In this document: positions 27,111 through 36,931 of the stretch, piece after piece
Layout of the letters: every line of letters begins with the position of its first letter
Numbering within the stretch: the stretch's first letter is position 1
NCBI RefSeq assembly: GCF_009720145.1
Contig: NZ_CP046253.1
Coordinates: 682,001 to 746,000, forward strand
DNA: 64,000 bases
Source of the DNA: Sphingobium sp. CAP-1
GTDB lineage: Bacteria > Pseudomonadota > Alphaproteobacteria > Sphingomonadales > Sphingomonadaceae
Reading direction: 5' to 3'
Position numbers and translations under genes: made by a program
The notes under the pieces: generated by a model
Databases searched by the model: none
What the model was told of the DNA's origin: nothing
The model's input: only the letters and a program-made list of their open reading frames with translations

Positions 27111-29174
27111 CTATCCACCCCTCAACAACCCCACTGCCGCATCTTTCTCAAACAGATAGAGGCAGGTTCGCGCCGCTTGCCCGCGTGCGCTGTCCAGCCC
27201 GCCGTCGCGCTCGATCAGCAGATGCGCGTCATCCCGCGCGCTGTCCACCAGTGCCGCCACATGTTCCGGCGTCGCAACCTTCAGTTCCGCTTCGCCCGAC
27301 TGGCGCGTGCCCAGCATTTCGCCCGCGCCGCGCAACTCCAGATCAGCCTCCGCTATTCTGAAACCATCGTTGGTGTCCCGCATCAGGGCAAGCCGCGCGC
27401 GCGATGTTTCGCTTAAGGCATTACCACGCAGCAACAGGCAGACCGATGGCTTGTCGCCGCGTCCCACCCGGCCGCGCAACTGGTGCAACTGCGCGAGGCC
27501 GAACCGATCCGCCCCCTCGATGATGATCAGGCTGGAGTTGGGCACGTCCACCCCGACCTCGATCACCGTGGTCGCCACCAATATCTGCGTGCGATTGGCG
27601 GCGAAGGCTTCCATCGCCGCATCCTTCTCCGGCCCCTTCATGCGTCCATGGACGAGGCCGACCCGCGCCCCGAACCGTTCCCGCAGCGACTCCGCCCGCG
27701 CCTCGGCCGCCGCCTGGTCGCTGGTCTCGCTCTCTTCGACCAGCGGGCACACCCAATAGGCCTGCCCGCCGCTTGTCACATGGCGGGCCAGCGCATCGAC
27801 CACCTCGTCCAGCCGGCTCGCCGCCATCACGACGGTCTGGATCGGCTGCCGCCCCGGCGGCATCTCGTCCAGCCGCGACACGTCCATCTCGCCATAATAG
27901 GTCAAGGTCAGCGTGCGCGGGATCGGCGTCGCGGTCATCACCAGCAGATGCGGCGCGCGCTCCGCCTTGCTCGCCAGCATCATCCGCTGCGCAACGCCGA
28001 AACGATGCTGCTCGTCGATCACCGCCAGCCCCAGCGCCTTATACTGCACCGCCTCCTGAAAGATGGCGTGGGTGCCGACGAGTATGTCGATGCTGCCGTC
28101 CGCCAGCCCCATCAGCGTCGCTTCGCGCACCTTGCCCTTCTCGCGCCCGGTGAGGATCGCGATCTCGACCGGCAGGCCCGACGCCATTTTCCGCAGCGTC
28201 TCATAATGCTGCCGCGCGAGGATTTCGGTCGGCGCCAGCATCGCCCCCTGCATCCCCGCCTCGACCGCGTTCAGCAGCGCCATCAGCGCCACCAAAGTCT
28301 TGCCCGACCCGACATCGCCCTGGAGCAGTCGCAGCATCGGCGTCGCCTGCGCCATGTCGCCCTCAATCTCCCCGATCGCCCGCCGCTGCGCACCGGTCGG
28401 CGCGAAGGGCAGCTTCAGCATCGCGCGCAGCCGTCCGTCTCCCTCGATCGACACGCCCCGCCGCCGCCGCGACGATTGCCGCACCAGCATCAGCGCCAGT
28501 TGCCCGGCGAAAATCTCGTCATAGGCCAGCCGCTCGCGCGCCTTGGCGTCCGACGGATCGGCATGGACCCGGACAAGCGCCTCCTTCCACGCCGGCCATT
28601 CCTTCCGCGCCAGCAGGCTCGGCTCGATCCACTCCGGCAATTCTGGCGCTCGTACCAAAGCCTGCGCCGCAATGTCGCGCATCCGGTTGTTGGTCAGCCC
28701 CTCCGACAGGCCATAGACCGATTCGCGCGCCGGCACCGTGTCCGCCTCTTCCGGCGGCAGCACATAGTCGGGATGGACCATCTGGAGGTTGTCGCCATAG
28801 GCCTCCAGCTTCCCCGACACGAATTTGGGTTCGTTCAATGGCAGCAGCTTGCGCGGCCAGGCGCTGTTCTTCCCGAAATAGACGAGGGAAACCGCATTGC
28901 CCCGCCCATCCACCGCCTGCACCCGGAAAGGCGCGCGCGCGCTGCCGCTGGCGCGATAATCCACCGGGGTCAGCATCGTGCCGATCACCCGGCCAGCATC
29001 GGCCATGTCCAGTTCGTCGGTCAAGTGTCGATCCACCCAACTGACCGGCAAATGAAAGGCGACATCGACGGCGCGCGCCAGCCCCAGCCGCTCCAGCGGA
29101 CGGGCAAGCGCGGGGCCGATCCCCTTGAACAGGGATATTTCGGCAAAGAGCGGATTGAGAATATCGGGTCGCAT
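27111..29174 (-). CDS. recG: ATP-dependent DNA helicase RecG
   Basis: Remodels stalled replication forks and branch-migrates Holliday junctions. The 687-residue protein has an N-terminal wedge/OB domain (about 1-170), a helicase core with Walker A GDVGSGKT (286-293), DEQH box in VIDEQHRFGVAQRM and QLRGRVGRG motif VI, and the C-terminal TRG-type region. ATG 29174 begins MRPDILNPLFAEISLFKGIG, the usual RecG start. It is divergent from sdhE-mfd, with the latter sharing its translocase motifs. Confidence 0.97.
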   Translation of the reverse strand: MRPDILNPLFAEISLFKGIGPALARPLERLGLARAVDVAFHLPVSWVDRHLTDELDMADAGRVIGTMLTPVDYRASGSARAPFRVQAVDGRGNAVSLVYFGKNSAWPRKLLPLNEPKFVSGKLEAYGDNLQMVHPDYVLPPEEADTVPARESVYGLSEGLTNNRMRDIAAQALVRAPELPEWIEPSLLARKEWPAWKEALVRVHADPSDAKARERLAYDEIFAGQLALMLVRQSSRRRRGVSIEGDGRLRAMLKLPFAPTGAQRRAIGEIEGDMAQATPMLRLLQGDVGSGKTLVALMALLNAVEAGMQGAMLAPTEILARQHYETLRKMASGLPVEIAILTGREKGKVREATLMGLADGSIDILVGTHAIFQEAVQYKALGLAVIDEQHRFGVAQRMMLASKAERAPHLLVMTATPIPRTLTLTYYGEMDVSRLDEMPPGRQPIQTVVMAASRLDEVVDALARHVTSGGQAYWVCPLVEESETSDQAAAEARAESLRERFGARVGLVHGRMKGPEKDAAMEAFAANRTQILVATTVIEVGVDVPNSSLIIIEGADRFGLAQLHQLRGRVGRGDKPSVCLLLRGNALSETSRARLALMRDTNDGFRIAEADLELRGAGEMLGTRQSGEAELKVATPEHVAALVDSARDDAHLLIERDGGLDSARGQAARTCLYLFEKDAAVGLLRGG

Positions 29175-29319
29175 GGCTATCTGGCTGGCTCTAGAGCATT
29201 TTCGAGACGGCCGGAACGGCCGGCGGCTCGGAAAATGCGTTGAACAAAAACTCCGCAACCGGGACGGTGGTTCAAACACCCGATCGGCTTCCTTGTCGCG
29301 CCCGTTAAAGGAACAAATT

Positions 29320-29583
29320 GTGAACGACAATCCCCAGATGCGCCGCATCCAATTCCGGGCCTGGCATCGCGGCACGCGGGAGGCGGACTATACCGTCGGC
29401 GGCTTCTTCGACCGCTATCATGCGACATGGAATGACGCGGAAATCGCCTGGTTCGAAAAGTTCATGGACGAACAGGATGCCGACATCATCGGCTGGGCGC
29501 TCGGCACCATCCCCGTGCCGGAGGAATGGAAAGGTCCGATGATGGACAGGTTCCTGAAACTCGATTTCGTGAAGATAGTCTGA
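29320..29583 (+). CDS. sdhE: Succinate dehydrogenase assembly factor SdhE (FAD assembly factor)
   Basis: An 87-residue protein of the SdhE/SDH5 family, which attaches FAD covalently to SdhA. The RGxxE motif appears as WHRGTREADYTVGGFF, and IAWFEKFMDEQDADIIGWALG is the conserved helical part. A GTG at 29320 preceded by AAAGGA at seven bases is the best start; an open frame further upstream has no support. The gene lies between recG (divergent) and mfd (10 bases downstream), an order seen in several alphaproteobacteria. Confidence 0.85.
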   Translation: MNDNPQMRRIQFRAWHRGTREADYTVGGFFDRYHATWNDAEIAWFEKFMDEQDADIIGWALGTIPVPEEWKGPMMDRFLKLDFVKIV

Positions 29584-29593
29584 CGCCGTCCCC

Positions 29594-32500
29594 ATGACCG
29601 ATCTCCAGAAAATCCTGAAGGCAAAAGCGCCGCTCACTTTGTCGGGCGTCCCCGCCGGCTTCCAGCCCTGGCTGCTGGCCGACATCGCCCGCGCCGCAGG
29701 GGCCGCGAATGGCCGCGCCGTCTTTATCGCGTCCGACGAGCAGTTGATGCGCGCGGTCGCGGACACGGCGCATTATTTCGCGCCGGAGATCGAAATCATC
29801 GAAATTCCCGCCTGGGACTGCCTGCCCTATGACCGCGCCAGCCCCTCGCTGCGCGCGGCCTCGGCGCGACTGGCGGGCCTCTACGCGCTGCAAGCCAAAC
29901 CCAAAGGCCCGCAACTCGTCCTCACCACGCTGGCGGCGATGACCCAGCGCACGCTCACCCCGTTCCGCGTTCGTCAACTGGTCGCCAAACTCGCACCAAA
30001 AGAACGGATCGCCATCCAGACACTGGCGCAGATGCTTCAGGCGAACGGCTATGTTCGCACCGACACTGTCCATGACCGGGGCGAATTCGCCATTCGCGGC
30101 GGCATCGTGGACCTGTTCCCAGGCGGCGAGGAACAGCCGCTCCGCCTCGACTTTTTCGGCGACGAGATCGAGACGGTCCGCCGCTTCGACCCCGCCGACC
30201 AGCGCACGATCGAGAATGTCGACGGCTTCACCCTCCTCCCCGCCTCCGAAGCCTTGCTGGACGAGGAAACGATCAAGCGCTTCCGCGGCCGCTATCGCGA
30301 GACGTTCGGCGCGACCGCGACCGGCGATCCGCTCTATCAGGCGGTCAGCGACGGCCGCCGCCTCGCCGGCATGGAACATTGGCTGCCCCTGTTCGAAGAA
30401 CGCCTCGTCCCCCTGACCGACCATCTGGGCGACGACGCCGTTCTGATCCGCGACCATGGCGTCGCCGGCGCGGCGGAAAGCCGGTTCGAGGCGATCCGCG
30501 ACTATCACGCCAACCGTATACAGGCGAAATCCGCCGACCCCGGCGCCTATCGCCCGCTGAAACCCGACTCCCTCTATCTCGCCGCCGCCGACTGGGACGC
30601 CGCCGTCGCGACCCTGCCGATGCACGGCACCACGCCGTTCCACGAACCGGAAAGCGCGACCGTCCTCGACTTCTCGGTCGACGGCCCCCGCGATTTCGCG
30701 CCCGAACGCGCGCAGAACACGAACATCTACGAAGCCGTCGGCAAGCATATCGCCGACCTGCGCCGCCAGAAGAAGAAAGTCGTCATCGCCAGCTATTCCG
30801 GCGGCGCGCGCGAACGTCTCTCCGGCCTGCTCGCCGACCATGGCGTCGCTCGCCTCGCCGCCGCCGACAATTGGCAGGAAGCGCTCGGCATCGCCGCCAA
30901 TGGCAGCGTCACCCTCACCGTCCTCGGCCTCGACCATGGCTTCACCGCGCCCGATGTCGCCGTCCTCACCGAACAGGATATGCTCGGCGACCGCCTCGTC
31001 CGCCGCGCCAAGCGCAAGAAGAGCGCTGACGCCTTCCTTCAGGAACTGGCCACCCTCTCGCCCGGCGACCTCGTCGTCCATATGGACCATGGCATTGGCC
31101 GCTATGAAGGGCTGACGCAAATCCCGGTGGCCAAAGCCCCGCATGACTGCGTGGCGCTGACCTATGCCGGCGGCGACAAGCTCTATGTCCCCGTCGAAAA
31201 TCTCGAAGTCCTCTCCCGCTACGGCTCCGACAGCGAGGGCGTCAGCCTCGACAAGCTCGGCGGCGAAGCCTGGCAGCGGCGCAAGGCCAAGATGAAGGAG
31301 CGCATCCGCGAAATCGCGGGTGAATTGCTCAAGACCGCCGCCGAACGCGCCCTGCGCGCCGCCACCGTGGCGGAGCCGGATACCGCCGGCTACCCCGCCT
31401 TCGTCGACCGCTTCCCCTATCAGGAAACCGAGGATCAGGACCGCGCCATCAGCGACGTGGTGGAGGATCTGGGCGCAGGCAAGCCGATGGACCGCCTCGT
31501 CTGCGGCGACGTGGGCTTCGGCAAGACCGAAGTCGCCCTGCGCGCCGCCTTCGTCGCGGCGATGGCCGGGATGCAGGTGGTGGTCATCTGCCCCACCACG
31601 CTTCTTGCCCGCCAGCATCACATGAATTTCGAGGAGCGTTTCCGCGGCTTCCCGGTCAATATCGGCCGCCTCTCCCGCCTCGTCCCCGACAAGGAGGCGA
31701 AGGCGACCAAGGCGGGGCTGGCCGACGGCACGATCGACATTGTCGTCGGCACCCACGCGCTGCTCGCCAAGGGGCTGGAGTTCAAGCGCCTCGGCCTCGT
31801 CATCGTGGACGAGGAACAAAGGTTCGGCGTCACCCACAAGGAACGGCTGAAGTCGCTCAAGACCGACGTTCATGTCCTGACGCTCACCGCCACGCCGATC
31901 CCCCGCACGCTGCAAATGGCGATGTCGGGCCTGCGCGAACTGTCCGTCATCCAGACCCCGCCGGTCGATCGCCTCGCGGTCCGCACCTACATCATGCCCT
32001 GGGATGGCGTGGTGATCCGCGAAGCCCTGCTGCGCGAACATTATCGCGGCGGGCAAAGCTTCTTCGTCGTGCCGCGCATCGCCGACCTCACCGAAGTCGA
32101 GGAGTTCCTGCGCACCGAAGTCCCCGAAATCAAACCGATCGTCGCCCATGGCCAGATGAGCGCCACCGATGTCGAAGAGCGCATGTCCGCCTTCTACGAC
32201 AAGCGCTATGACGTGCTGCTGTCCACGACGATCGTGGAATCCGGCCTCGACATTCCCAGCGCCAACACGCTCATCATCCACCGCGCCGACCGTTTCGGCC
32301 TCGCGCAACTCTACCAGCTGCGCGGCCGCGTGGGGCGCTCCAAGACGCGCGCCTACGCCTATTTCACCACTCCCGCCAACCGCATCATCACCGAAACGGC
32401 CGAAAAGCGGCTCAAGGTTCTCTCCGACCTCGACACGCTCGGCGCAGGCTTCCAACTCGCGTCTCACGATCTGGACATTCGCGGCGCGGGCAACCTCGTC

Positions 32501-33067
32501 GGCGACGAGCAATCGGGCCATATCAAGGAAGTCGGCTTCGAACTTTATCAGTCGATGCTGGAGGATGCGATCATGGACGCCAAGGCCGGCGGGGTCGGGC
32601 TGGAAACCCGCCGCGACAGCTTCTCGCCCCAGATCACCGTCGACGCGCCGATCCTCATCCCCGACGATTATGTGCCCGACCTCGACCTGCGCATGGGCCT
32701 CTATCGCCGCATCAACGAACTGGAGGACCGCAACGGTCTGGAAGCGTTCGCCGCCGAACTGATCGACCGTTTCGGGAAATTGCCATTGCCGACGCAAAAC
32801 CTGCTCAAGATCATCGAGATCAAGCAGAACTGTCTGATCGCGAATATTTCCAAGATCGACGTGGGACCAAAGGGCGCGCTCGTCAGCTTCTTCGAGGACC
32901 GCTTCCCCAAGCCCGCCGGCCTCGTCGCCTATGTGCAGAAACTCAACGGCGTCGCCCGCCTGCGCCCCGACAGCAAGATCGTCGTGGAACGCGCCTGGCC
33001 CGACCCGCAGGCGCGGCTGAACGGCGCGCTGCAACTGTCCAAGGGGCTTATGAAGGCGGCGGGGTGA
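29594..33067 (+). CDS. mfd: Transcription-repair coupling factor Mfd
   Basis: Removes RNA polymerase stalled at lesions and recruits UvrA. The 1157-residue protein has the UvrB-like domain (about 20-330), the CarD-type polymerase-interaction domain starting LSPGDLVVHMDHGIGRYEGL near residue 490, the RecG-like translocase with GDVGFGKTEVALRAAF and VDEEQRFGVTHKE, the QLRGRVGRSK motif, and the C-terminal TRCF domain. Length and order match the family. It starts 10 bases after sdhE. Confidence 0.98.
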   Translation: MTDLQKILKAKAPLTLSGVPAGFQPWLLADIARAAGAANGRAVFIASDEQLMRAVADTAHYFAPEIEIIEIPAWDCLPYDRASPSLRAASARLAGLYALQAKPKGPQLVLTTLAAMTQRTLTPFRVRQLVAKLAPKERIAIQTLAQMLQANGYVRTDTVHDRGEFAIRGGIVDLFPGGEEQPLRLDFFGDEIETVRRFDPADQRTIENVDGFTLLPASEALLDEETIKRFRGRYRETFGATATGDPLYQAVSDGRRLAGMEHWLPLFEERLVPLTDHLGDDAVLIRDHGVAGAAESRFEAIRDYHANRIQAKSADPGAYRPLKPDSLYLAAADWDAAVATLPMHGTTPFHEPESATVLDFSVDGPRDFAPERAQNTNIYEAVGKHIADLRRQKKKVVIASYSGGARERLSGLLADHGVARLAAADNWQEALGIAANGSVTLTVLGLDHGFTAPDVAVLTEQDMLGDRLVRRAKRKKSADAFLQELATLSPGDLVVHMDHGIGRYEGLTQIPVAKAPHDCVALTYAGGDKLYVPVENLEVLSRYGSDSEGVSLDKLGGEAWQRRKAKMKERIREIAGELLKTAAERALRAATVAEPDTAGYPAFVDRFPYQETEDQDRAISDVVEDLGAGKPMDRLVCGDVGFGKTEVALRAAFVAAMAGMQVVVICPTTLLARQHHMNFEERFRGFPVNIGRLSRLVPDKEAKATKAGLADGTIDIVVGTHALLAKGLEFKRLGLVIVDEEQRFGVTHKERLKSLKTDVHVLTLTATPIPRTLQMAMSGLRELSVIQTPPVDRLAVRTYIMPWDGVVIREALLREHYRGGQSFFVVPRIADLTEVEEFLRTEVPEIKPIVAHGQMSATDVEERMSAFYDKRYDVLLSTTIVESGLDIPSANTLIIHRADRFGLAQLYQLRGRVGRSKTRAYAYFTTPANRIITETAEKRLKVLSDLDTLGAGFQLASHDLDIRGAGNLVGDEQSGHIKEVGFELYQSMLEDAIMDAKAGGVGLETRRDSFSPQITVDAPILIPDDYVPDLDLRMGLYRRINELEDRNGLEAFAAELIDRFGKLPLPTQNLLKIIEIKQNCLIANISKIDVGPKGALVSFFEDRFPKPAGLVAYVQKLNGVARLRPDSKIVVERAWPDPQARLNGALQLSKGLMKAAG

Positions 33068-33185
33068 GCCGCGACCGACCTTCGCGCATCCATTCCTCAT
33101 CGTCGGGAAAAGAAGCAGCAACAGGGGAAACCTAAATCCGGCATTGGACGACCGCACAGCAAAGTGCGGCGTCGCAAGCAGGAGA

Positions 33186-33599
33186 ATGACATTGAGTTTG
33201 CTTATCGCCCTCGCGGCCGCCGCCGCGACCCACAGCGTTTCCATAGAACATCACGGCCAGCAGCTCGGCGCGACCTACACCGCCCGGACGGAAATGCGCA
33301 GCAGGACCGTCGGCGCCAAAGCGCCCAACCGCATGGACGCCCAGCGCTGCCACTGGACCGCGACCGTCGTGGTGGACCGCAAGCTGGACCATGGCCCGGC
33401 GCTGGCCCGCACCATCGCAACCGACAAACGTTTTTCGGGCAGCGAAGCCGGCGCCTGCACCCCCGGCCGCAATTCGGGCGCGCGCAACCTGGCCCAGTAT
33501 CAGGACAAGATCGAAGCACATCTGGTCGAAGTCGCTAACGCCGATCGCGGCCCATTGCTGGCCGAACTGGACTCGGTGCGCGCGCTTGCATCGAACTGA
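33186..33599 (+). CDS. Small exported protein of unknown function
   Basis: A 137-residue protein with a short signal-like hydrophobic start (MTLSLLIALAAAAATHSVS) and a soluble mature part containing HHGQQLGATYTARTEM and CHWTATVVVDRKLDHG, with two cysteines that could pair. The start at 33186 is preceded by GCAGGAG. No family was recognised. The next gene overlaps its 3-prime end. Confidence 0.65.
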   Translation: MTLSLLIALAAAAATHSVSIEHHGQQLGATYTARTEMRSRTVGAKAPNRMDAQRCHWTATVVVDRKLDHGPALARTIATDKRFSGSEAGACTPGRNSGARNLAQYQDKIEAHLVEVANADRGPLLAELDSVRALASN

Positions 33600-34317
33600 T
33601 CGCCACCTGGCATGGCTGGGCACGTTGACGCTGGCCAGCCATGCCCTTCCCGCCGCCGCCCAATATGCGTCCGGCGCCACGTTCACACTGGAAGCCGCCA
33701 GCGACGAACGTCGTCGCGGCCTCAGTTGGAGCGATGGCGATCCCGTCCTGCGCGTCAGCGCCTCGGTCCCGCTAACCAAAGGCTTCAGCCTCGACGGGAC
33801 GGCGACCACCCTTTGGGGCAGCCCCCGCCATGGCGGCGCGGACGCGGTGGTTGATCTTGGCGCAAGCTATGGCCGGCAGTTGGGCGGTTTCCGGCTGACC
33901 GGCGAAGGCCGCTACCACTTCTTCCCCGGCGCTGATCGTCAGGGCTATGGCGAAGCCGGCGCGATCGCCGGTTTCATCCTCGGCCCGGCCAGCGTCGATC
34001 TCGCCGCACGCTACGCCCCCCGCCAGTCGGCGATCGGCGGCGACAATCTCTACCTCTCGACCAGCGCCGCCATCGGCCTTCCCGGCACCCCGTTCACGGT
34101 GTCCGGCCATATCGGCCGCGCATCGGGCGACGCGCACGATCCCGCCCGCGCCGTCCGCCTGCGTCCCGAAAGCATCTATTGGGACCATGGCATCGCAATC
34201 GACTGGTATCGCGGCCACTGGTCCGCCGGCCTGCGCTATGCCGACACGGACATCGATGCGCGGAACAGCGCCCATGCCGGCGCCAGCCTGATCGCCAGGG
34301 CGGGTTTCACCTTCTGA
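33586..34317 (+). CDS. TorF-family-like putative outer-membrane porin
   Basis: A protein of about 243 residues. After a signal-like segment (WLGTLTLASHALPAAAQ), the mature sequence is a run of alternating amphipathic beta strands (LRVSASVPLTKGFSLDGTAT, VVDLGASYGRQLGGFRLTGEG, WSAGLRYADTDIDAR) ending in aromatic F, as in outer-membrane barrels of the TorF/Gcw_chp type. No in-frame ATG exists near the signal peptide; TTG 33586 is the most reasonable start, overlapping the preceding gene, but it lacks a clear ribosome site. Confidence 0.6.
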   Translation: MHRTDRHLAWLGTLTLASHALPAAAQYASGATFTLEAASDERRRGLSWSDGDPVLRVSASVPLTKGFSLDGTATTLWGSPRHGGADAVVDLGASYGRQLGGFRLTGEGRYHFFPGADRQGYGEAGAIAGFILGPASVDLAARYAPRQSAIGGDNLYLSTSAAIGLPGTPFTVSGHIGRASGDAHDPARAVRLRPESIYWDHGIAIDWYRGHWSAGLRYADTDIDARNSAHAGASLIARAGFTF

Positions 34318-34380
34318 CCGTGTTCCCCTGTCCTATCCGATCCGAATTTGCTAAATCATCCGGCAAGGGGAGGACATATC

Positions 34381-34776
34381 ATGCCTGTCGAACTCACAAT
34401 CCTGGCCTGGGGCATGATCCTGCTCCTCGTTCACATCTTCGCCGCCGCCCACGTCAAGACGAAACAATATGGCGCGCAATGGAATATGGGCGCGCGCGAC
34501 GCCCATCTGCCGCCGATGAACCCGTTGGCCGGCCGCCTGTCCCGTGCGGAAGCCAATTATAAGGAGACGCTCCCCATCGCCATCGTCGCCCTGATCGGCG
34601 TGGTGATGGCGGGCAAGACCAGTGAATGGACCGCGCTGGGCGGCTGGATCTGGCTCGGTGCGCGGATCGTCTATCTGCCGCTCTATGGTTTCGGCGTGCC
34701 GGTCGTGCGCACCATCATCTTCATGGCCAGCCTGGTCGGCCTGTTGATGGCATTGTGGCCGCTGCTCGGCCTCTAA
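34381..34776 (+). CDS. MAPEG family membrane protein
   Basis: A 131-residue protein with four predicted transmembrane helices and the MAPEG pattern: a first helix ending before a loop with NPLAGRLSRAEANYKETLP and the pair RIVYLPLYGFGVPVVRT. MAPEG proteins include glutathione-using enzymes; the bacterial short forms are uncharacterised. The start at 34381 follows GGGGAGGA. It converges on and overlaps the EAL gene by four bases. Confidence 0.88.
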   Translation: MPVELTILAWGMILLLVHIFAAAHVKTKQYGAQWNMGARDAHLPPMNPLAGRLSRAEANYKETLPIAIVALIGVVMAGKTSEWTALGGWIWLGARIVYLPLYGFGVPVVRTIIFMASLVGLLMALWPLLGL

Positions 34777-36827
34777 CCTTTCAGCACCAGATTGATGAGG
34801 TCGGCGGACGACACCCCCGCCGACCGCAGAAAGCCCTGATAATAGTCGCACCCTTCCCGCGCGAGCAGGTCGAGTTGCTCCTCCGTCTCCACCCCTTCGG
34901 CGATCACCTTCAATCCCAGTGACTTGGCCATGTGGATGACGCCGCGCACGATGATCCGGTCCCGCGCCGTGCCGGCAATGTCCTGCGCCAGCCCGCTGTC
35001 GATCTTGAGATAGTCGAGCGGCAGGCTTTTCAGATAGGCGAGGCTCGAATAGCCGGTGCCGAAATCGTCAATCGCCACCGCCAGCCCCTCGGCCCGCAAA
35101 GCGGTGAGTAGCGCACCGGCCGCCGCGACATCCTCGATCAGCTCGCTCTCGGTAATCTCCACCGTCAGCCGCGATCTGGGGAAACCACTATCGTCGACCA
35201 GCCCCAGCAGATTCTTCATGAAACCCGGCTGGGCGATGTCCGCCGCCGTGACATTGATCGACAGGCGCAGCGCGGACAGCGCGCCCGGCCAGGCCGCCGC
35301 CTGTCGCAGCGCCTCCGCCTGAATATGCGCCGACAGCGGCAACATATAGTCGGATCGCTCGGCCGTGGCGAACAATATGCCCGCGCCCAGCGGTCCATAA
35401 TGGGGATGGTTCCAGCGGGCGAGCGCCTCCACACCGCTGATCCGGTCGACATCAACCGGATATTGCGGCTGGAACACGATGCCGATCTCGCCCCGGTCCA
35501 GCGCCAGCCGCAAGTCCGTCTCCAGCCGATCGCCATCGACCTGACGACTATGTTTTTCAGCCGACAGGATGCGAATGCCCTCGCCCCCCCCCTGCCGCGC
35601 ATCGGACAAAGCCGTGCCGGCACGCCGCAGCAATCCGGTCGCGTCATCCTGCGCCCGCGCCTGCGCGATGCCGCAACGGGCGGTCAGGCGAATGAGATGA
35701 TCGCCCGCACTGAACGGCTGTCCGATCGCGCCGATCAACTGCCGCGCCAGAAAGGTCGCCCGATCGCTCCCTGCCGCCTCGCCGGTCAGGCCGATCAGAA
35801 ATTCGGTGCCGGCGATGCGCGCGACCATGGCGCCCGGCGCAACATCGTCGACCATCCGCTCGACCCGTCGGGCGATACGGCCCAGCAGCGCATCACCCAC
35901 CACCTGACCATAGGCCGCGTTCATGCGGTCGAACTGGCTGATCGACAGCAGCAGCACCGTGGTCGGCAGGCCGGTGCGCCGGTCCAGCCAGTCCAGCGCC
36001 GCCTGCCGCGACCGCAGGCCGGTCAGATAGTCGCGATTCGCGCTGTCCCGCTCATGCCCGTCGGACAGCCATTCGACATCCGCCGCAATTCCACCATCCG
36101 CCATGCGCAGATGATGTACCAGCCTTTGCCCCGGCCGGTCGGGAAGTCCGTGCGCCAGCGCGGCCGGGCGCCCGGCGCGACGCATCGCGTTGAGCGCCGT
36201 CAGCACACCGCGCCGGTCGCCCCGCGGCAGACGACGCAGCAGGCGCGCGGGCGCGACATGCACGTCCACCAGCCCCAGATGTGCCGCCAGGCTGTCGCTC
36301 AGCCGCAGCAGGCCGCTGCCCCGCGCCAATTCCCAATAGAGCGCGTCGCCACGCCGGATGCGTTGCGCCCGCTGGCTATGCTGTGCGCCCCCGCCCAGCC
36401 GTTCGACCAGCCGATATGCCGACGCCAGAGCGGCGTGCAATCCCGCATCCGTGACCGGCGCGACCAGATAATGCGTCGCCCCAATCGCCAGCAGCGCAGG
36501 GATCTGGTCCCGATGCTGCGGGTCGACCAGAACCAATATGGCGCCGCCGCCGGCCTCCATCGCCGGGACCAGCGGCGCCAGCAATGCGTCGGCGCCACCA
36601 CTGCGCAGATCGACCAGCGCCACCTGCGCCTCGCTGCGCAGAAAGCGCTGCGGCGCATCCTTGGGCCGGCGCGCGCCGATGGCTCGCCATCCGATGCGCT
36701 GCGCGGCATGGCTCAGCCCGTCGCGATCGCCCGGCGACAGGATGAACAGGCTGCGCTGGCCCCCACCGCTATGATCTCCGCCGTTCTGATCCCCGCTCAC
36801 TGGCATTCGTTCCCCGGCACCGCGCAT
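34773..36827 (-). CDS. EAL-domain cyclic di-GMP phosphodiesterase with degenerate GGDEF and REC-like domains
   Basis: A 684-residue cytoplasmic protein. Residues 26-140 resemble a receiver fold (ALVDLRSGGAD) but the conserved lysine site reads LVAPV, so phosphorylation is doubtful. A PAS-like stretch covers about 155-260. The GGDEF domain (265-420) has A339-G-T-E-F instead of GGDEF. The EAL domain (435-684) is complete: E467 of EALAR, N525, E558, D587-D588 in DDFGTGYSS, K608, E644 and Q664. It is therefore predicted to hydrolyse c-di-GMP, with the GGDEF part possibly acting as a GTP sensor. Confidence 0.9.
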   Translation of the reverse strand: MRGAGERMPVSGDQNGGDHSGGGQRSLFILSPGDRDGLSHAAQRIGWRAIGARRPKDAPQRFLRSEAQVALVDLRSGGADALLAPLVPAMEAGGGAILVLVDPQHRDQIPALLAIGATHYLVAPVTDAGLHAALASAYRLVERLGGGAQHSQRAQRIRRGDALYWELARGSGLLRLSDSLAAHLGLVDVHVAPARLLRRLPRGDRRGVLTALNAMRRAGRPAALAHGLPDRPGQRLVHHLRMADGGIAADVEWLSDGHERDSANRDYLTGLRSRQAALDWLDRRTGLPTTVLLLSISQFDRMNAAYGQVVGDALLGRIARRVERMVDDVAPGAMVARIAGTEFLIGLTGEAAGSDRATFLARQLIGAIGQPFSAGDHLIRLTARCGIAQARAQDDATGLLRRAGTALSDARQGGGEGIRILSAEKHSRQVDGDRLETDLRLALDRGEIGIVFQPQYPVDVDRISGVEALARWNHPHYGPLGAGILFATAERSDYMLPLSAHIQAEALRQAAAWPGALSALRLSINVTAADIAQPGFMKNLLGLVDDSGFPRSRLTVEITESELIEDVAAAGALLTALRAEGLAVAIDDFGTGYSSLAYLKSLPLDYLKIDSGLAQDIAGTARDRIIVRGVIHMAKSLGLKVIAEGVETEEQLDLLAREGCDYYQGFLRSAGVSSADLINLVLKG

Positions 36828-36931
36828 CGCAACGCCTTAACATCAAGCCGTTACCGACCTCTTGCGCTTGCTGCAACCGGGACGCTTGCGCGGCCCTTGC
36901 ACCGGGCATCCCCATCGCCTAGCTAGGGCCC

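Noticed and set aside
29486..33244. A 1252-codon open frame on the minus strand opposite mfd, and similar long frames opposite carB (5283-8123), rpoD and the TonB receptor
   Set aside because: These are shadows caused by GC-rich third-position bias; the sense strand encodes complete well-known proteins and the antisense translations show no family motifs.
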